Assembly (NCBI RefSeq): GCF_033568475.1
Contig: NC_133122.1
Span: 144,722,861 to 144,786,860, forward strand
From: Henckelia pumila
Lineage: Eukaryota > Streptophyta > Magnoliopsida > Lamiales > Gesneriaceae
Reading direction: 5' to 3'
DNA: 64,000 bases
The translations under genes were made by a program, and so were the position numbers. Position 1 is the first letter of the stretch, and each line of letters starts with the position of its first letter. Shown piece after piece: positions 1-9,436 of this stretch. The notes beneath the pieces are model-generated. The model was not told the DNA's origin, made no database searches, and saw only the letters and a program-made list of their open reading frames with translations.

Positions 1-1875
1 AATTTCTTGTTCAATCACTTCTAAAAAATCTTGTAGACGACTGGGAGAGGTGTGAGCGGTCGCCGCTGGAGATGAGTGAGCAGTCACAGCTGCTTCCGGT
101 TGAATTACTGCTTGGACTACGGTTGAGGCGGGGTCGACCGATGAAGATGCTGCCACAATCGATCTTAGAGCGGATGATTGAAATAGGTCAGCAGTGATGA
201 GACCGGTCAGAATCCCATCTGAAAGAGTAATAGCAGAGACGTCTTCTTCACCCTGATCTTGGGTAAGAAAAGTCTTCATCATCACCTGTGCTTCCAGTCC
301 ATAAGCCTGTATACAAGCTGCTGAAGCTGTCGTCTTTACGTTGTTAAGAGCTTGGAAGTGCTGAAGTAGTTGAGTGATTTGACGTAGACTATTCTGTAGT
401 CCAGTCAAAATCACAAAGTCATCGGTGGCGGTAGGACCCTTGGATTTGAAGTTCTTGACACGCTCAGTAATCAACGGAGATATCAGGCTTCCTCGAAGCT
501 TCAAGTCGATGAGCTGTCTTCTTCCCAGAGCCTCCACGATGTCTTCAGTGTCAGCAAAAAGAAGCATCTTCTGCTCAATAACGTTCAGAGCTTTCCACTT
601 AGGAAATATTTGAGCAAGCGTCAGGTGAGTACGGGAATGATGCCATCTGTCAAAGCGCTGTAGGTGAAGCTTGACAGTGCGGAGAACGTGAGAGATGATC
701 AAGTTGAGCTCTACAGTAGCTGCTGGTTGAGCCTTAGGTGAGTAGATCATCACACTTTTCCCTTTGTCCTTGGGATCAACGAGAGTGACCTTTGGATTTG
801 ATGAGGCACCTTCCATGATTATCACACCCTTGGTAGGACGTGGAGCAGTAGTAGCAGTAGTGGTAGTAGTCTCGACCGTTGACAGAATTGGTGTTGGAAC
901 GGTAGGAGCAAGTCCAGAAAGGGACTTTAACTTCTTGTGCTGCCTCTTCTTCTCGCCTGCAGGCGTGGATGGCACAGCTTCTTTGGAGACAGAAGGAGAT
1001 GACTTGCTGAAGGCTTGAATTAGTGGAACGTTCTCACATGATTCTTCTTCAGAGTCAGACTCTATGATAAGTTGACGCTTGGCAGATTTCTTGGTATGGG
1101 CTGGTTTGGCCGCTACCGGGACTGTTGAAAGCGGTTGAGTGACAGCAACAACACTTGCGGTTGAAGGCAGAGTGTCGACCGCAACCTCTTTCTTGTTCAG
1201 AAACTTGAAGATTGTAGACTTGTTGAGCCATTTGGTGGGATGCAGAGGCTCAGTCTTGGAGAAGTCTACTCCAAGGACGCTCAAGGTGTGGCAAATTTGC
1301 AGAGCAAATCCCTCGGATTGCCCTTTTCCCCTGATCATTTCACATAAAGTAGTGAACAATATGTCTGACCAGTTGATGTTGATTTTGGAGGCGATACAAG
1401 CCATGTATTGGAATTTCTCCATCGTCACCTTGTCGTACGATCCAGCCTTAGCAAGAAGATTCTTGGCCACGATGTTGGTCAATAGCCTGAATGAAGCTTT
1501 AAGAGATGTCTTCTGAGTCGGCAGTTTGATCGGAGCATCAGTGGTTGAGAATTCCTTCAACCAGTATGAGCAGTTACCATCGGGAAGATCCGCGCATTTT
1601 GTCAAACCCCTGGAGGGCAGATCAAATGTGCTGGCGAAGAACTTTTGATTGAAGGAGTAGGACTCTGTCCGAATCAAGCATTTGACAGTCCCATGCTCGA
1701 TTTGAGCGGTTGCAAAGAACTCCTTCAAGACAGGCAGATCGCAGATGGCGCTGCTTCCCAAAAACTTCTTCAGTCCAGAGGCTTCAAGCATGGTGAAGAC
1801 CTCAGTGATTCCTGCATTGTTTGCCTCAATAACGGAATCAAAGTTGATTGCAAGGCAAGTCTTCTGGATCGACAT
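1..1875 (-). CDS. Extra ORF of Copia element in envelope-like position, function unknown, incomplete at window edge
   Basis: Starting at the ATG at 1873-1875, the minus strand stays open for 625 codons up to base 1 with no stop, so the true C-terminus lies outside. It lies downstream of pol in the same sense, where Sireviruses carry an envelope-like ORF. I see no signal peptide, no clear membrane segment and no furin-like site, so an envelope role is not supported. The first ~270 residues look globular and helical. A short basic/acidic stretch (KKSAKRQ, then SDSEEES) and a lysine-rich patch (EKKRQHKK) follow and could act in nuclear import. A Thr/Ala-rich linker and a second helical domain of about 230 residues come next, then a Ser/Ala/Pro-rich tail. 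It resembles plant proteins seen in many copies in Gesneriaceae annotations (recollection, not a search). The function is unknown; capture of a host gene is one explanation. Confidence 0.75.
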   Translation of the reverse strand, partial: MSIQKTCLAINFDSVIEANNAGITEVFTMLEASGLKKFLGSSAICDLPVLKEFFATAQIEHGTVKCLIRTESYSFNQKFFASTFDLPSRGLTKCADLPDGNCSYWLKEFSTTDAPIKLPTQKTSLKASFRLLTNIVAKNLLAKAGSYDKVTMEKFQYMACIASKININWSDILFTTLCEMIRGKGQSEGFALQICHTLSVLGVDFSKTEPLHPTKWLNKSTIFKFLNKKEVAVDTLPSTASVVAVTQPLSTVPVAAKPAHTKKSAKRQLIIESDSEEESCENVPLIQAFSKSSPSVSKEAVPSTPAGEKKRQHKKLKSLSGLAPTVPTPILSTVETTTTTATTAPRPTKGVIIMEGASSNPKVTLVDPKDKGKSVMIYSPKAQPAATVELNLIISHVLRTVKLHLQRFDRWHHSRTHLTLAQIFPKWKALNVIEQKMLLFADTEDIVEALGRRQLIDLKLRGSLISPLITERVKNFKSKGPTATDDFVILTGLQNSLRQITQLLQHFQALNNVKTTASAACIQAYGLEAQVMMKTFLTQDQGEEDVSAITLSDGILTGLITADLFQSSALRSIVAASSSVDPASTVVQAVIQPEAAVTAHSSPAATAHTSPSRLQDFLEVIEQEI

Positions 1876-1998
1876 GATAGCTGTAGATAAGAACTCGAGC
1901 AGAGAGTAAGCAAAAGTTTGATAGTAATACGATAGAACTTTTAATGCAATATGAAAGCTTTAGCAACGGTGAAAGGTTGATATACGAGTGTAAAGAAG

Positions 1999-2007
1999 TA
2001 TATATAG
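1999..2007 (-). promoter_or_regulatory. TATA-like box upstream of extra ORF
   Basis: The minus strand reads CTATATATA about 125 bases before the ATG at 1875. It lies inside the roughly 360-base spacer between the pol stop (2239) and the extra ORF. That distance fits a TATA box with a leader of about 95 bases. It could let the extra ORF be transcribed separately from the LTR promoter. The motif alone is weak evidence in AT-rich DNA. Confidence 0.35.
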
Positions 2008-2217
2008 GAACCTATGGGCCATATGGTGATGTCATGAAAAGTATTTTTGAAATTCAAAAAGTTTTGAAGAGTATAATCACCGCGCCCAATCAATGTCATT
2101 TGGTTCAAAGCACAAAGCTGCTAGTACGGAGCCTGTCAGAGACTAGCTAAAGGCGGATGATATGCCAACATTTATGGCAATGTAACAGCTAAGCTATTAA
2201 AGTCATACTAGCAATCA

Positions 2218-2229
2218 TTCCCCCTAAAA
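2218..2229 (-). other. Polypurine-tract-like run after pol
   Basis: The minus strand reads TTTTAGGGGGAA just after the RT-RNase H stop. It looks like a polypurine tract, the primer for plus-strand DNA synthesis. The 3' LTR does not follow here because the extra ORF intervenes, so this would be an internal tract rather than the terminal one. Sireviruses are known for repeated polypurine tracts. Confidence 0.35.
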
Positions 2230-2238
2230 GCATGCATA

Positions 2239-3852
2239 CTAACTTAGATCTACTAAGCCAAGAATATTTCGAAAATATGAAAACTTAGCGTCCGGTAAAG
2301 GCTTGGTGAATATGTCTGCTGCTTGTTGATCGGTAGAGATGTATTTCAGCCTGATTTCCTTCTTTAAGACATGATCTCGGATAAAGTGATGCCTGACATC
2401 AATGTGCTTTGTCCTAGAGTGCATCACTGGATTGTGAGTGATGGCTATGGCACTTGTATTGTCACAGTAGATTGGAGCTTCACTCGACCGGATTCCATAA
2501 TCATTAAGCTGCTGTTGAATCCAGAGTATTTGAGCACAACAGCTGCCAGCAGCAAGGTATTCTGCTTCGGCGGTCGAGGTAGCAATTGATGTCTGCTTCT
2601 TACTTGACCACGAAATTATTCTATCTCCAAGGAATTGACATGTGCCACTTGTACTTTTGCGATCAATTCTACAACCTGCATAATCTGCATCTGAATAGCC
2701 AATAAGATTAAGATTTGAATCTTTGGGATACCAAAGACCCACATTAGTAGTTCCTTTAATATATTTAATTATTCGTTTGGCGGCAATGAAATGAGATTGC
2801 TTAGGTGCTGCTTGAAATCTATCACATAAACAAACTGAATACATGATATCCGGTCGACTGGCAGTCAAATAAAGCAATGAGCCAATAAGGCCTCGATACA
2901 TTGTTACCTCGACCGGGATTCCCCCTTCATCTTTATCAAGCTTGATTGATGCACTCATGGGGGTAGATACAGTTGAGCACTGTTCCATTCCAAACTTTTT
3001 TACCAATTCTTTGGCATACTTGGATTGATTGATAAATATTCCAGTTTCAAGTTGCTTCACTTGCAATCCAAGAAAGAAATTTAGCTCGCCCATCATGCTC
3101 ATTTCAAATTTCTCTTGCATCATCTTAGAGAACTTTGAGCACAACTTGGGGTTAGTTGACCCAAATATAATGTCATCAACATAAATTTGTACTAGTAACA
3201 CATGATCACCTTTTACAAATTTAAACAAGGTCTTATCGACCGTTCCAATTTGGAAATCATGTTCCAGTAAAAATTTTAGTAATGTATCATACCATGCACG
3301 CGGTGCTTGTTTTAATCCATAGAGGGCTTTGTCAAGTTTATAGATATATTGAGGATGAGTAGGATTGACAAAACCTGGTGGTTGTTCAACGTACACCTCT
3401 TCTTGAAGTAGACCATTGAGGAATGCAGACTTGACATCCATTTGATAAACTTTAAAGTCCTTGAAAGCTGCATAGGCAAGAAAGATGCGGATTGCTTCTA
3501 GTCTTGCAACTGGCGCGAAGGATTCCTCAAAGTCTATGCCTTCTTCTTGTCTGAATCCTTGTGCAACAAGCCGAGCTTTGTTACGCACAACAGTGCCATG
3601 TTCATCGAGCTTGTTACGAAACACCCATCTAGTTCCAATCACATTTTGATTTTCCGGTCGAGGAACTAGATGCCAAACATTGTTGCGGGTGAATTGATTC
3701 AACTCTTCTTGCATAGCTTCAATCCAGCTGGCATCTGATAGAGCTTCATCTATCTTCTTGGGCTCTACCTGAGATATGAAAGCTGCATGCAAGAATTCAT
3801 TAATCATTTGACCACGTGTTTTTCGAGGAGCAGAAGGGTCACCTATGACCAA
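2239..3852 (-). CDS. Copia pol, reverse transcriptase and RNase H part
   Basis: This 537-codon frame holds the Copia RT followed by RNase H. RT marks are [25 protein letters not shown] and the catalytic YVDDIIFG box. RNase H marks are [27 protein letters not shown] and a CDNTSAI block, ending in the usual ADIFTKPL tail. The RT copies element RNA into DNA inside the virus-like particle and RNase H removes the RNA strand. The first residues are not a natural start: the pol frame continues upstream, shifted by one base relative to the integrase ORF near 3853-3895. Apart from that break the domain looks complete, with no missing catalytic residue. Confidence 0.92.
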   Translation of the reverse strand: MVIGDPSAPRKTRGQMINEFLHAAFISQVEPKKIDEALSDASWIEAMQEELNQFTRNNVWHLVPRPENQNVIGTRWVFRNKLDEHGTVVRNKARLVAQGFRQEEGIDFEESFAPVARLEAIRIFLAYAAFKDFKVYQMDVKSAFLNGLLQEEVYVEQPPGFVNPTHPQYIYKLDKALYGLKQAPRAWYDTLLKFLLEHDFQIGTVDKTLFKFVKGDHVLLVQIYVDDIIFGSTNPKLCSKFSKMMQEKFEMSMMGELNFFLGLQVKQLETGIFINQSKYAKELVKKFGMEQCSTVSTPMSASIKLDKDEGGIPVEVTMYRGLIGSLLYLTASRPDIMYSVCLCDRFQAAPKQSHFIAAKRIIKYIKGTTNVGLWYPKDSNLNLIGYSDADYAGCRIDRKSTSGTCQFLGDRIISWSSKKQTSIATSTAEAEYLAAGSCCAQILWIQQQLNDYGIRSSEAPIYCDNTSAIAITHNPVMHSRTKHIDVRHHFIRDHVLKKEIRLKYISTDQQAADIFTKPLPDAKFSYFRNILGLVDLS

Positions 3853-3877
3853 CCCAGGTGGATGATCTTTGTTCCAC

Positions 3878-5413
3878 CTAAATTGGTTGACGAACGTCCT
3901 CGTTTACTGGATCATCATTGGCAGGAGGATCGTTATCAACCGGTGGATCCTCTTCTGGCCTTGTTTGATCACACACGGTAGAGGGAACTGGATCATCCTT
4001 CTTTGGAGGATATGGATCACTGTCACTCTCTTCCTGTAGATTTGTGTTTTCCAGTCTATGACTCAGATCATTTATGCTCCCTTGAGTTTGTTCTGTACAA
4101 AGAGTAGATTCATCAAAAACAACATGAATGGTTTCCTCGACCGTTAGTGATCTTTGATTGAACACTCGATAAGCTCTGCTAACGGCTGAGTAACCAATAA
4201 AAGTTCCTTCGTCTGCTTTGGCATCGAAGGCTGTCAAATGATTTTTGCCATTGTTGTGGATAAAGCATTTGCACCCAAAAATTTTGAAGTATGAAATATC
4301 AGGTTTTGTGTCATTCCAGATCTCATATGGAGTTTTGTTAAATCGTTTATTAATCATAGATCTGTTTTGAGTATAGCAAGCTGTGTTAACTGCTTCTGCC
4401 CAAAGCCTTTGAGAAACATTTGAATCAGCAATCATAGTTCTGGCTGCTTCTTTTAAAGTACGGTTCCTTCTTTCAGCCACCCCATTTTGCTGTGGGGATC
4501 TAGCAGCTGACAACTCATGCTTGATTCCCTGATCATCTAGATAAGTCATAAGAGTGGTGTTTAAAAATTCAGTCCCTCTATCACTCCTGATTCTATCTAT
4601 CACAGTAGATTGTTCATTTTGCAAGCGTTTAAAAAGCTTAATCAGGTGAGGTGCAGTTTGATCTTTTGAAGAGAGAAAGATGACCCAAGTAAATCGAGAA
4701 AAGTCATCTATAACAACAAGAGCATATCTCATTCCCCCTATGCTTCTTACTGGTATAGGACCAAATAGGTCCATGTGAAGTAAATCTAAGCATTTGGAAG
4801 AAGACATACACCCTTTATTTTTAAAGGTTGCTCTCACCTGCTTTCCTAGTTGACAAGCAGGACAAACTTTGTCTTTTATAAAATCTCCTTTAGGCAGACC
4901 AGAAACCAAATCATGTTTCCTCAAGTTAGAGATGGACTTAAAATTTAGATGATTTAACCGCTTATGCCACAACCAATGTTTATCATGATGAGCAGTAAGA
5001 CAAGTAGGTGAAGAAATATGTGAGCAAGACCAGTTTACCTTGTAGGTGTTTAGGTCTCTTACACCGGTCATAAGAGTCTCACCTTTGTCATTTTTGATGA
5101 TGCAAGTGTGTTTGTGAAACTCGACCGAATGATCATTGTCACATAGTTGACTAATACTTATCAAATTATAGCACAGTTTGTCAACAAGCAACACATCTTT
5201 AATAATGATGTTACCATGGATAATCTTACCCTTACCCACGGTTTTACCTTTGGAGTTGTCTCCAAAGCTGATCTTTGGTCCTTTGCACAGCACAACTTCT
5301 GTTAGAAGTTCTGGATTCCCTGTCATGTGCCGTGAGCAACCACTATCTAAGTACCAGGTAGTGTCCTTGATAGAAGTGGTCTTCTCGCCCGTTTGGACTT
5401 TTAGTACCTGCAA
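3878..5413 (-). CDS. Copia pol, protease and integrase part
   Basis: This 511-codon frame holds an aspartic protease (active site in [13 protein letters not shown], near residue 25), a GAG-pre-integrase HHCC zinc module (HKRLNHL, then CPACQLGK) and the integrase core. The core's DDE residues are visible in [17 protein letters not shown] and [14 protein letters not shown] Pro/Asp-rich spacer follows. The protease matures Gag-Pol and the integrase joins element DNA to the chromosome. The frame is continuous with gag upstream across a single TAG at 5441-5443. The stop at 3878 comes from a one-base frame change relative to RT. No internal stops occur. Confidence 0.92.
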   Translation of the reverse strand: MQVLKVQTGEKTTSIKDTTWYLDSGCSRHMTGNPELLTEVVLCKGPKISFGDNSKGKTVGKGKIIHGNIIIKDVLLVDKLCYNLISISQLCDNDHSVEFHKHTCIIKNDKGETLMTGVRDLNTYKVNWSCSHISSPTCLTAHHDKHWLWHKRLNHLNFKSISNLRKHDLVSGLPKGDFIKDKVCPACQLGKQVRATFKNKGCMSSSKCLDLLHMDLFGPIPVRSIGGMRYALVVIDDFSRFTWVIFLSSKDQTAPHLIKLFKRLQNEQSTVIDRIRSDRGTEFLNTTLMTYLDDQGIKHELSAARSPQQNGVAERRNRTLKEAARTMIADSNVSQRLWAEAVNTACYTQNRSMINKRFNKTPYEIWNDTKPDISYFKIFGCKCFIHNNGKNHLTAFDAKADEGTFIGYSAVSRAYRVFNQRSLTVEETIHVVFDESTLCTEQTQGSINDLSHRLENTNLQEESDSDPYPPKKDDPVPSTVCDQTRPEEDPPVDNDPPANDDPVNEDVRQPI

Positions 5414-5440
5414 AAAGTGAAGAACTTTTGGTACCCATAT

Positions 5441-7453
5441 CTAGTAGGGTTCAGGTCGGATTAGCCCTTTCGGGACCCATACCTGGAACACCCTTACAGG
5501 TTTGCCCGTGTGTGTGTCCAGAAATCTGTGCGGTCGATAAGCAGTAAATGTGTGTGCTTGTGAGGTTGCTATGTGTTGCTTGCCTTTTTTATCTTTATCA
5601 GTTAGCCTATACCTCTTTTGAACTGGCCTGCAATTAAAGTACTGGTAAGGCTTCTCCTTTGACCATCTTCTCTTAGAGTAGTTAGACTCATTCCATGGCC
5701 TTTTGAAATTAGATTGGTTTCCCTTTCTTCTTTCATTAGGTTTTGGTTTAATCCAAGTTCCTCTTTGATTAGAGATCTGGGGATCCACATATCCCAGCCC
5801 TCTATGCTTAGAGCTTCGTTCGTTAGATACTTTCTGATTTTTGTCAAAGCTGCACTCATCATGTTCATATATCGTGCTGGACCTGACAAATCTTATTTTG
5901 TTAAGATTGTCTTTGTCCAGGCTTGACTGAATACAAGATTCCATAGACTGTTCATTTGTTCCAAACCCTAGACCGGTTTTGTCATGTGTCGGTCTTTGGA
6001 TTTCTTGAATCTTGTCAATGGTTACAAAAGATTTATTCCAAGCCTTAATTGTTTCAAGTAGTTTTTTGTTCTCAGTCAAGGTTGCTTGGAACACTCTTTT
6101 CAAGGTGTCATTCTCAGTATCCAGCAGACTTAGCTTGACCTTAAGACCATCAAGCTCTTTTCGCTGCATGCAGCTTGATTCGCTTGACTTATCTTTTAGG
6201 TCAGCTCTTTCTGCCTTTACCTCCTCGAATTCCTTGGATAATGCTTTGTATTCATTAGCCATTTCGTGTAAAGCAGTAACTAGATCACTGTGAGTAAATT
6301 CAGGTGAACCAAAGTCAAATACCTCCTCAGCTTCTTCTTCGATGTCAGCCATAAGGCATTCCACCTTTTCATCATCGCTGTCATCTGAAGAGCTTCCGGT
6401 ATTGGGGTTGTCAGAGTCAGAGTCAGCCCACTTGCTTTTGCTTTCGTCTGCTACTAGAACCCTTTGGTCTCTTTCTTTTCTAAACGTCCTCTTGTCCTCC
6501 TTGCCCCTTCTTCTTTCGAAGAATTGCTTCTGATAATTGCTCTTAGGCTTGGTGCAATCTGCAATGAAGTGGCCTGGCTTGCCACAGTTAAAACAAGTAG
6601 GACCATCGTCTGTATGGTCCGATTTATGATAATTTTTAAATTTAGAATTGTTTTTACGCATAAATCTACCAAATTTCTTGACAAAGAGTGTCATGGCTTC
6701 GTTGCTGATTTGCTCAGCTGATCTCTTTGGAGCTTCCTCGACCGGTGGATGCATCACCGTTGAGGTTAAGGCCTTGGTTGGTTGAGAGGTAGATGGTTCA
6801 TCTTCTGTCCTCATGTTGAGCTCGAACTCGTAGGCTTTGAGATCTGCAAAGAGATCATGCAGTTCAACCTTGCTTAAGTCTTTTGACTCCCTCATGGCCA
6901 CTGTCTTGATCTCCCATTCTTTGGGAAAAGCTCTCATAACCTTCACAGCAATTTCACGGTTAGTATAAGTTTTTCCTAAAGCAATAAGATCACAAATGAT
7001 ACTACTGAACCGTTCATCAAATTCAGCCATGGTTTCCCCTGGCTTCATTTTGGCATTGTCATATTTTTGAATGGCCATGGTGAGCTTGTTTTCCTTGGTC
7101 TGGTCATTTCCTTCACACAGCTGAGTGAGCTTCTCCCAAATCTCCTTTGCTGTGGAGCATGACTTGATTTTGCTGAACATGTTCTTGTCCAGTGTTTTGT
7201 ATAGGATGTCCCGGGCCACATTGTCAAGATTGACCTTCTTTTTGTCCTCAGTAGTCCACTCAGCTCTTGGTTTCTCAATCATTTGTCCTGCACCAACGGT
7301 TAGAGCTGGGTTGACCTTCATGATTTTGATAGGACCATCTGTTATGACATATAGCATGTCATCATCCTGTGCTGCAAGATGTGCCTGCATGCGAATTTTC
7401 CAGTCATCATAATCTTCTTTAGAAAACATAGGAATTTTGTTGAAAGAAGTCAT
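5441..7453 (-). CDS. Copia gag, Sirevirus-type capsid protein
   Basis: A 670-codon Gag starts at the ATG at 7453, 40 bases from the primer-binding site. The first ~230 residues match the plant Copia capsid fold (FSKEDYDDWKIRM near the start, then an EIWEKLTQLCEG block). A zinc knuckle CFNCGKPGHFIADC lies at about residues 287-300 for RNA binding. An acidic serine-rich stretch follows, then a heptad-like segment around 380-450 likely to form a coiled coil, and a basic tail. This length, nearly twice that of ordinary Copia Gag, is typical of SIRE elements. The stop is TAG at 5441-5443, and the reading frame reopens immediately into protease. Confidence 0.92.
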   Translation of the reverse strand: MTSFNKIPMFSKEDYDDWKIRMQAHLAAQDDDMLYVITDGPIKIMKVNPALTVGAGQMIEKPRAEWTTEDKKKVNLDNVARDILYKTLDKNMFSKIKSCSTAKEIWEKLTQLCEGNDQTKENKLTMAIQKYDNAKMKPGETMAEFDERFSSIICDLIALGKTYTNREIAVKVMRAFPKEWEIKTVAMRESKDLSKVELHDLFADLKAYEFELNMRTEDEPSTSQPTKALTSTVMHPPVEEAPKRSAEQISNEAMTLFVKKFGRFMRKNNSKFKNYHKSDHTDDGPTCFNCGKPGHFIADCTKPKSNYQKQFFERRRGKEDKRTFRKERDQRVLVADESKSKWADSDSDNPNTGSSSDDSDDEKVECLMADIEEEAEEVFDFGSPEFTHSDLVTALHEMANEYKALSKEFEEVKAERADLKDKSSESSCMQRKELDGLKVKLSLLDTENDTLKRVFQATLTENKKLLETIKAWNKSFVTIDKIQEIQRPTHDKTGLGFGTNEQSMESCIQSSLDKDNLNKIRFVRSSTIYEHDECSFDKNQKVSNERSSKHRGLGYVDPQISNQRGTWIKPKPNERRKGNQSNFKRPWNESNYSKRRWSKEKPYQYFNCRPVQKRYRLTDKDKKGKQHIATSQAHTFTAYRPHRFLDTHTGKPVRVFQVWVPKGLIRPEPY

Positions 7454-7492
7454 GATTTTAAAACTTTAGATCAGCAGTTGAGAAAGGAACCC

Positions 7493-7504
7493 GCTCTGAT
7501 ACCA
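7493..7504 (-). other. Primer-binding site for initiator tRNA-Met
   Basis: The minus strand reads TGGTATCAGAGC two bases inside the LTR end. This is the standard plant LTR-element site complementary to the 3' end of initiator tRNA-Met, used to prime minus-strand synthesis. It fixes the LTR boundary and the element's orientation. Confidence 0.95.
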
Positions 7505-7506
7505 CT

Positions 7507-8782
7507 TGTTGGGATCGGTTCAGAGGGTAGAGGGGGGGTGAATACACTCTGAAACTTATTTTCTTTCTTTTCAAAATGATCAAGTGAAGTTTAGTTCACT
7601 TAATCTGTTTTCTCAACTTCTAAAACGGTTTGAACAACTTAAATAGTGCGGAAATAGTTCAGAGGTTTTAGTGATGCAAAGGCAAGTTATAACACGATGT
7701 ATGAGCAATATATAAGATAAATATGCAGTAAAGACTAAGGCACGATTTATGGAAGTTCGAAGGCTTAATCCTTCTACGTCTCCCCTTCTTCCACTTAGGA
7801 AGGAATTCACTAGAAGACTTTGGTTATTACAACGTCTTGCAATACACCCACTTCAGACTTAGGACTTATCCAATGCCTAATCCGAAACTCCTAGATTTAC
7901 ACAGATAAGATTCTCAGTTCTTATCAGACTGGTGGAAGCTTTCAGAGTAGCTTCAAGTCTCTTCAATAATGAATACAGTCCGGTTGAGCTTCTCAAACTG
8001 CAGAGCGGTCGAGAGGCTTGGAAACCCTAGGATGATCCTTGAAGATCAGATATGTAAACTGTAGGCGAGGGTTTATTTGAGCAGCAAGTGAATGATCTTG
8101 TAAGTGTGCTCAAGTATTGCCTCAGTATATCAGATGAGGACTTCTGATAGTATTCAAGTGATTGAGTTGATTGAGATTTTTCGTGTTGCTTGTCTTCTTG
8201 TCACTTCTTGAGCAATCTTCCCTTTATATAGGTCAATCATCAACGTCTTTATTTTGAACATTCTGATGTTGCATTGAATGCACATTTAATGCTTCATAAA
8301 TGCATTGATGGTTCTGCATGAAGATCGTACACTTCTTTAAATGCAGACAACTTCCAGGGTCCAAAACTGGTATAAACGGTCGAATGCTTTATCTGTAGCC
8401 ATTCTGCATTTTTGCCATTTTAGTGCAACCTGTTGTCTCGATGCAAGAGTCCACAGATCTTCTGATACGTCGGTTCTGCTTTTGATAAAAGATCTTGCAA
8501 TGAACGTCTTGTCTCAAGTATTTGTCTTGAGATATCTTGATAAGCAGTTGGCATTCTACCGGTAGATAGATTTATCCTCTGCTGGTTTGAATAACCAGTC
8601 GATAGGCTTGTGACTGCAACCGATCGAGAGACAAAGGCGGTTGACAAGCTTCCGGTAGATAACTTGAAGGGTTTAGACGGTTGCGGTAGGAGTTGTAGTA
8701 GATTCCTGAAATACAAAAGATTGGCAGCACATTCCTATACAATGAGTTGTTGTTTGTTAACACCAAAATGTCGGATTCAACA
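7507..8782 (-). repeat. 5' LTR of Sirevirus-like Copia element
   Basis: The LTR spans 1276 bases. On the minus strand it opens TGTTGAATCCGACATTTTGG and closes CCGATCCCAACA, with TGTTG/CAACA ends. The inner edge is set by the primer-binding site. A TATA box lies at 8221-8230 and an AATAAA at 8072-8077 (minus strand), about 145 bases downstream, consistent with a U3-R layout. Several CGGTCGA and CGGTWGA-like motifs cluster at 8550-8690. The other LTR is outside the window. Confidence 0.88.
8221..8230 (-). promoter_or_regulatory. LTR TATA box
   Basis: The minus strand reads TATATAAAGG inside the LTR, about 550 bases from its start. This is a good plant TATA consensus and the most likely core promoter of the element. 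Confidence 0.6.
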
Positions 8783-9129
8783 GTATCTTTAATAAGATAC
8801 CTAATATACCAATAACAGTAAAGATGAATTCTAACTAGCCCCTATGCCAAAACTTTAGGAGGAGCTATTAGATTTATTAAATATATGATAACAAAGAAAT
8901 GTCATGAAGTAACACTAAAGAAAAAGATCTCTAAATCTGACAAACAAAACAATAAGCCTTGCTGTGATAAAATGTAATTCAGAGTAAAAGAGTATGATTG
9001 TAAAACAAACATGTCACACAAACATCTAAAATGACACAAACAAACCAAAATTGATAAACCTTATAAATCATTTAAAAGAAAATTCATTCCTTATAAGGAA
9101 AATAAATTCAAAATTTTTTTTTTCAGAAA
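8783..9129. other. Intergenic, no gene seen
   Basis: AT-rich flank of the Copia element. A small palindrome, GTATC-TTTAATAA-GATAC, lies directly at the LTR edge (8783-8800). Nothing else is recognisable. Confidence 0.5.
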
Positions 9130-9436
9130 ACCTTATAGAAGAAAATTCTATAAAAAGTTTGATAACAAAAAACCACCTTGCCCAAAAGGTAAATAAAAGA
9201 ATTGCACATGTTGGTTGTGCAATGAAGAAATACATTATACAAATGAATACCAAAAACAGAATAAAAGGAAAAATGAAGTTAAACTTTTTGAAGAATTATA
9301 TATTATTAGATTCTATCCAGTAGAAACAATTGAATTCTCATTAGATGATGAAAATATTTATTACCTTGATGAATCAAGTTAATCAGATTTAGAATCAGAT
9401 TTCACATTTGATGATTCAAGAGAAAATAATGATTAA
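9130..9436 (+). pseudogene. Decayed fragment of a plant pararetrovirus (Caulimoviridae) coat protein
   Basis: In the frame through 9203, the plus strand encodes a remnant zinc-finger signature. Cysteine codons lie at 9203, 9209 and 9218, with Trp at 9212 and a His at 9233. Upstream is a basic Cys-Pro-Lys-Gly-Lys context; downstream come acidic Asp/Ser-rich codons. This order (basic stretch, C-x-C-W-x-C finger, acidic tail) is characteristic of the C-terminal end of caulimovirid coat proteins. The copy is broken: in-frame stops occur at 9194-9196 and 9380-9382, and the final finger cysteine is replaced by Tyr (9248). No RT or movement-protein sequence is visible nearby, so this is an isolated endogenous scrap with no coding ability. 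The family call rests on a short motif. Confidence 0.5.

Larger units (their letters stand above)
1..8782 (-). mobile_element. Sirevirus-like Copia LTR retrotransposon, left end outside window
   Basis: Read on the minus strand the order is LTR (7507-8782), primer-binding site, gag, protease-integrase, RT-RNase H, and then a further long ORF that leaves the window at base 1. Protease, integrase, RT, RNase H is the Copia (Ty1) order. A large Gag with a central zinc knuckle followed by a coiled-coil-like tail, plus an extra ORF after pol, points to the SIRE/Maximus lineage. The second LTR is not in the window, so neither the target duplication nor LTR divergence can be measured. Gag and pol are separated by one in-frame TAG, and pol has one frame break between integrase and RT; otherwise the frames are long and open, so the copy looks young. 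Confidence 0.9.

Noticed and set aside
425-1890. Several plus-strand ORFs of 60-125 codons
   Set aside because: They lie opposite the long minus-strand ORF of the Copia element, which has coherent sequence over 625 codons; the plus-strand frames are its shadows.
9051-9323. A 90-codon plus-strand ORF in the pararetrovirus region
   Set aside because: It is in a different frame from the zinc-finger signal and has low-complexity Lys/Asn/Ile content.
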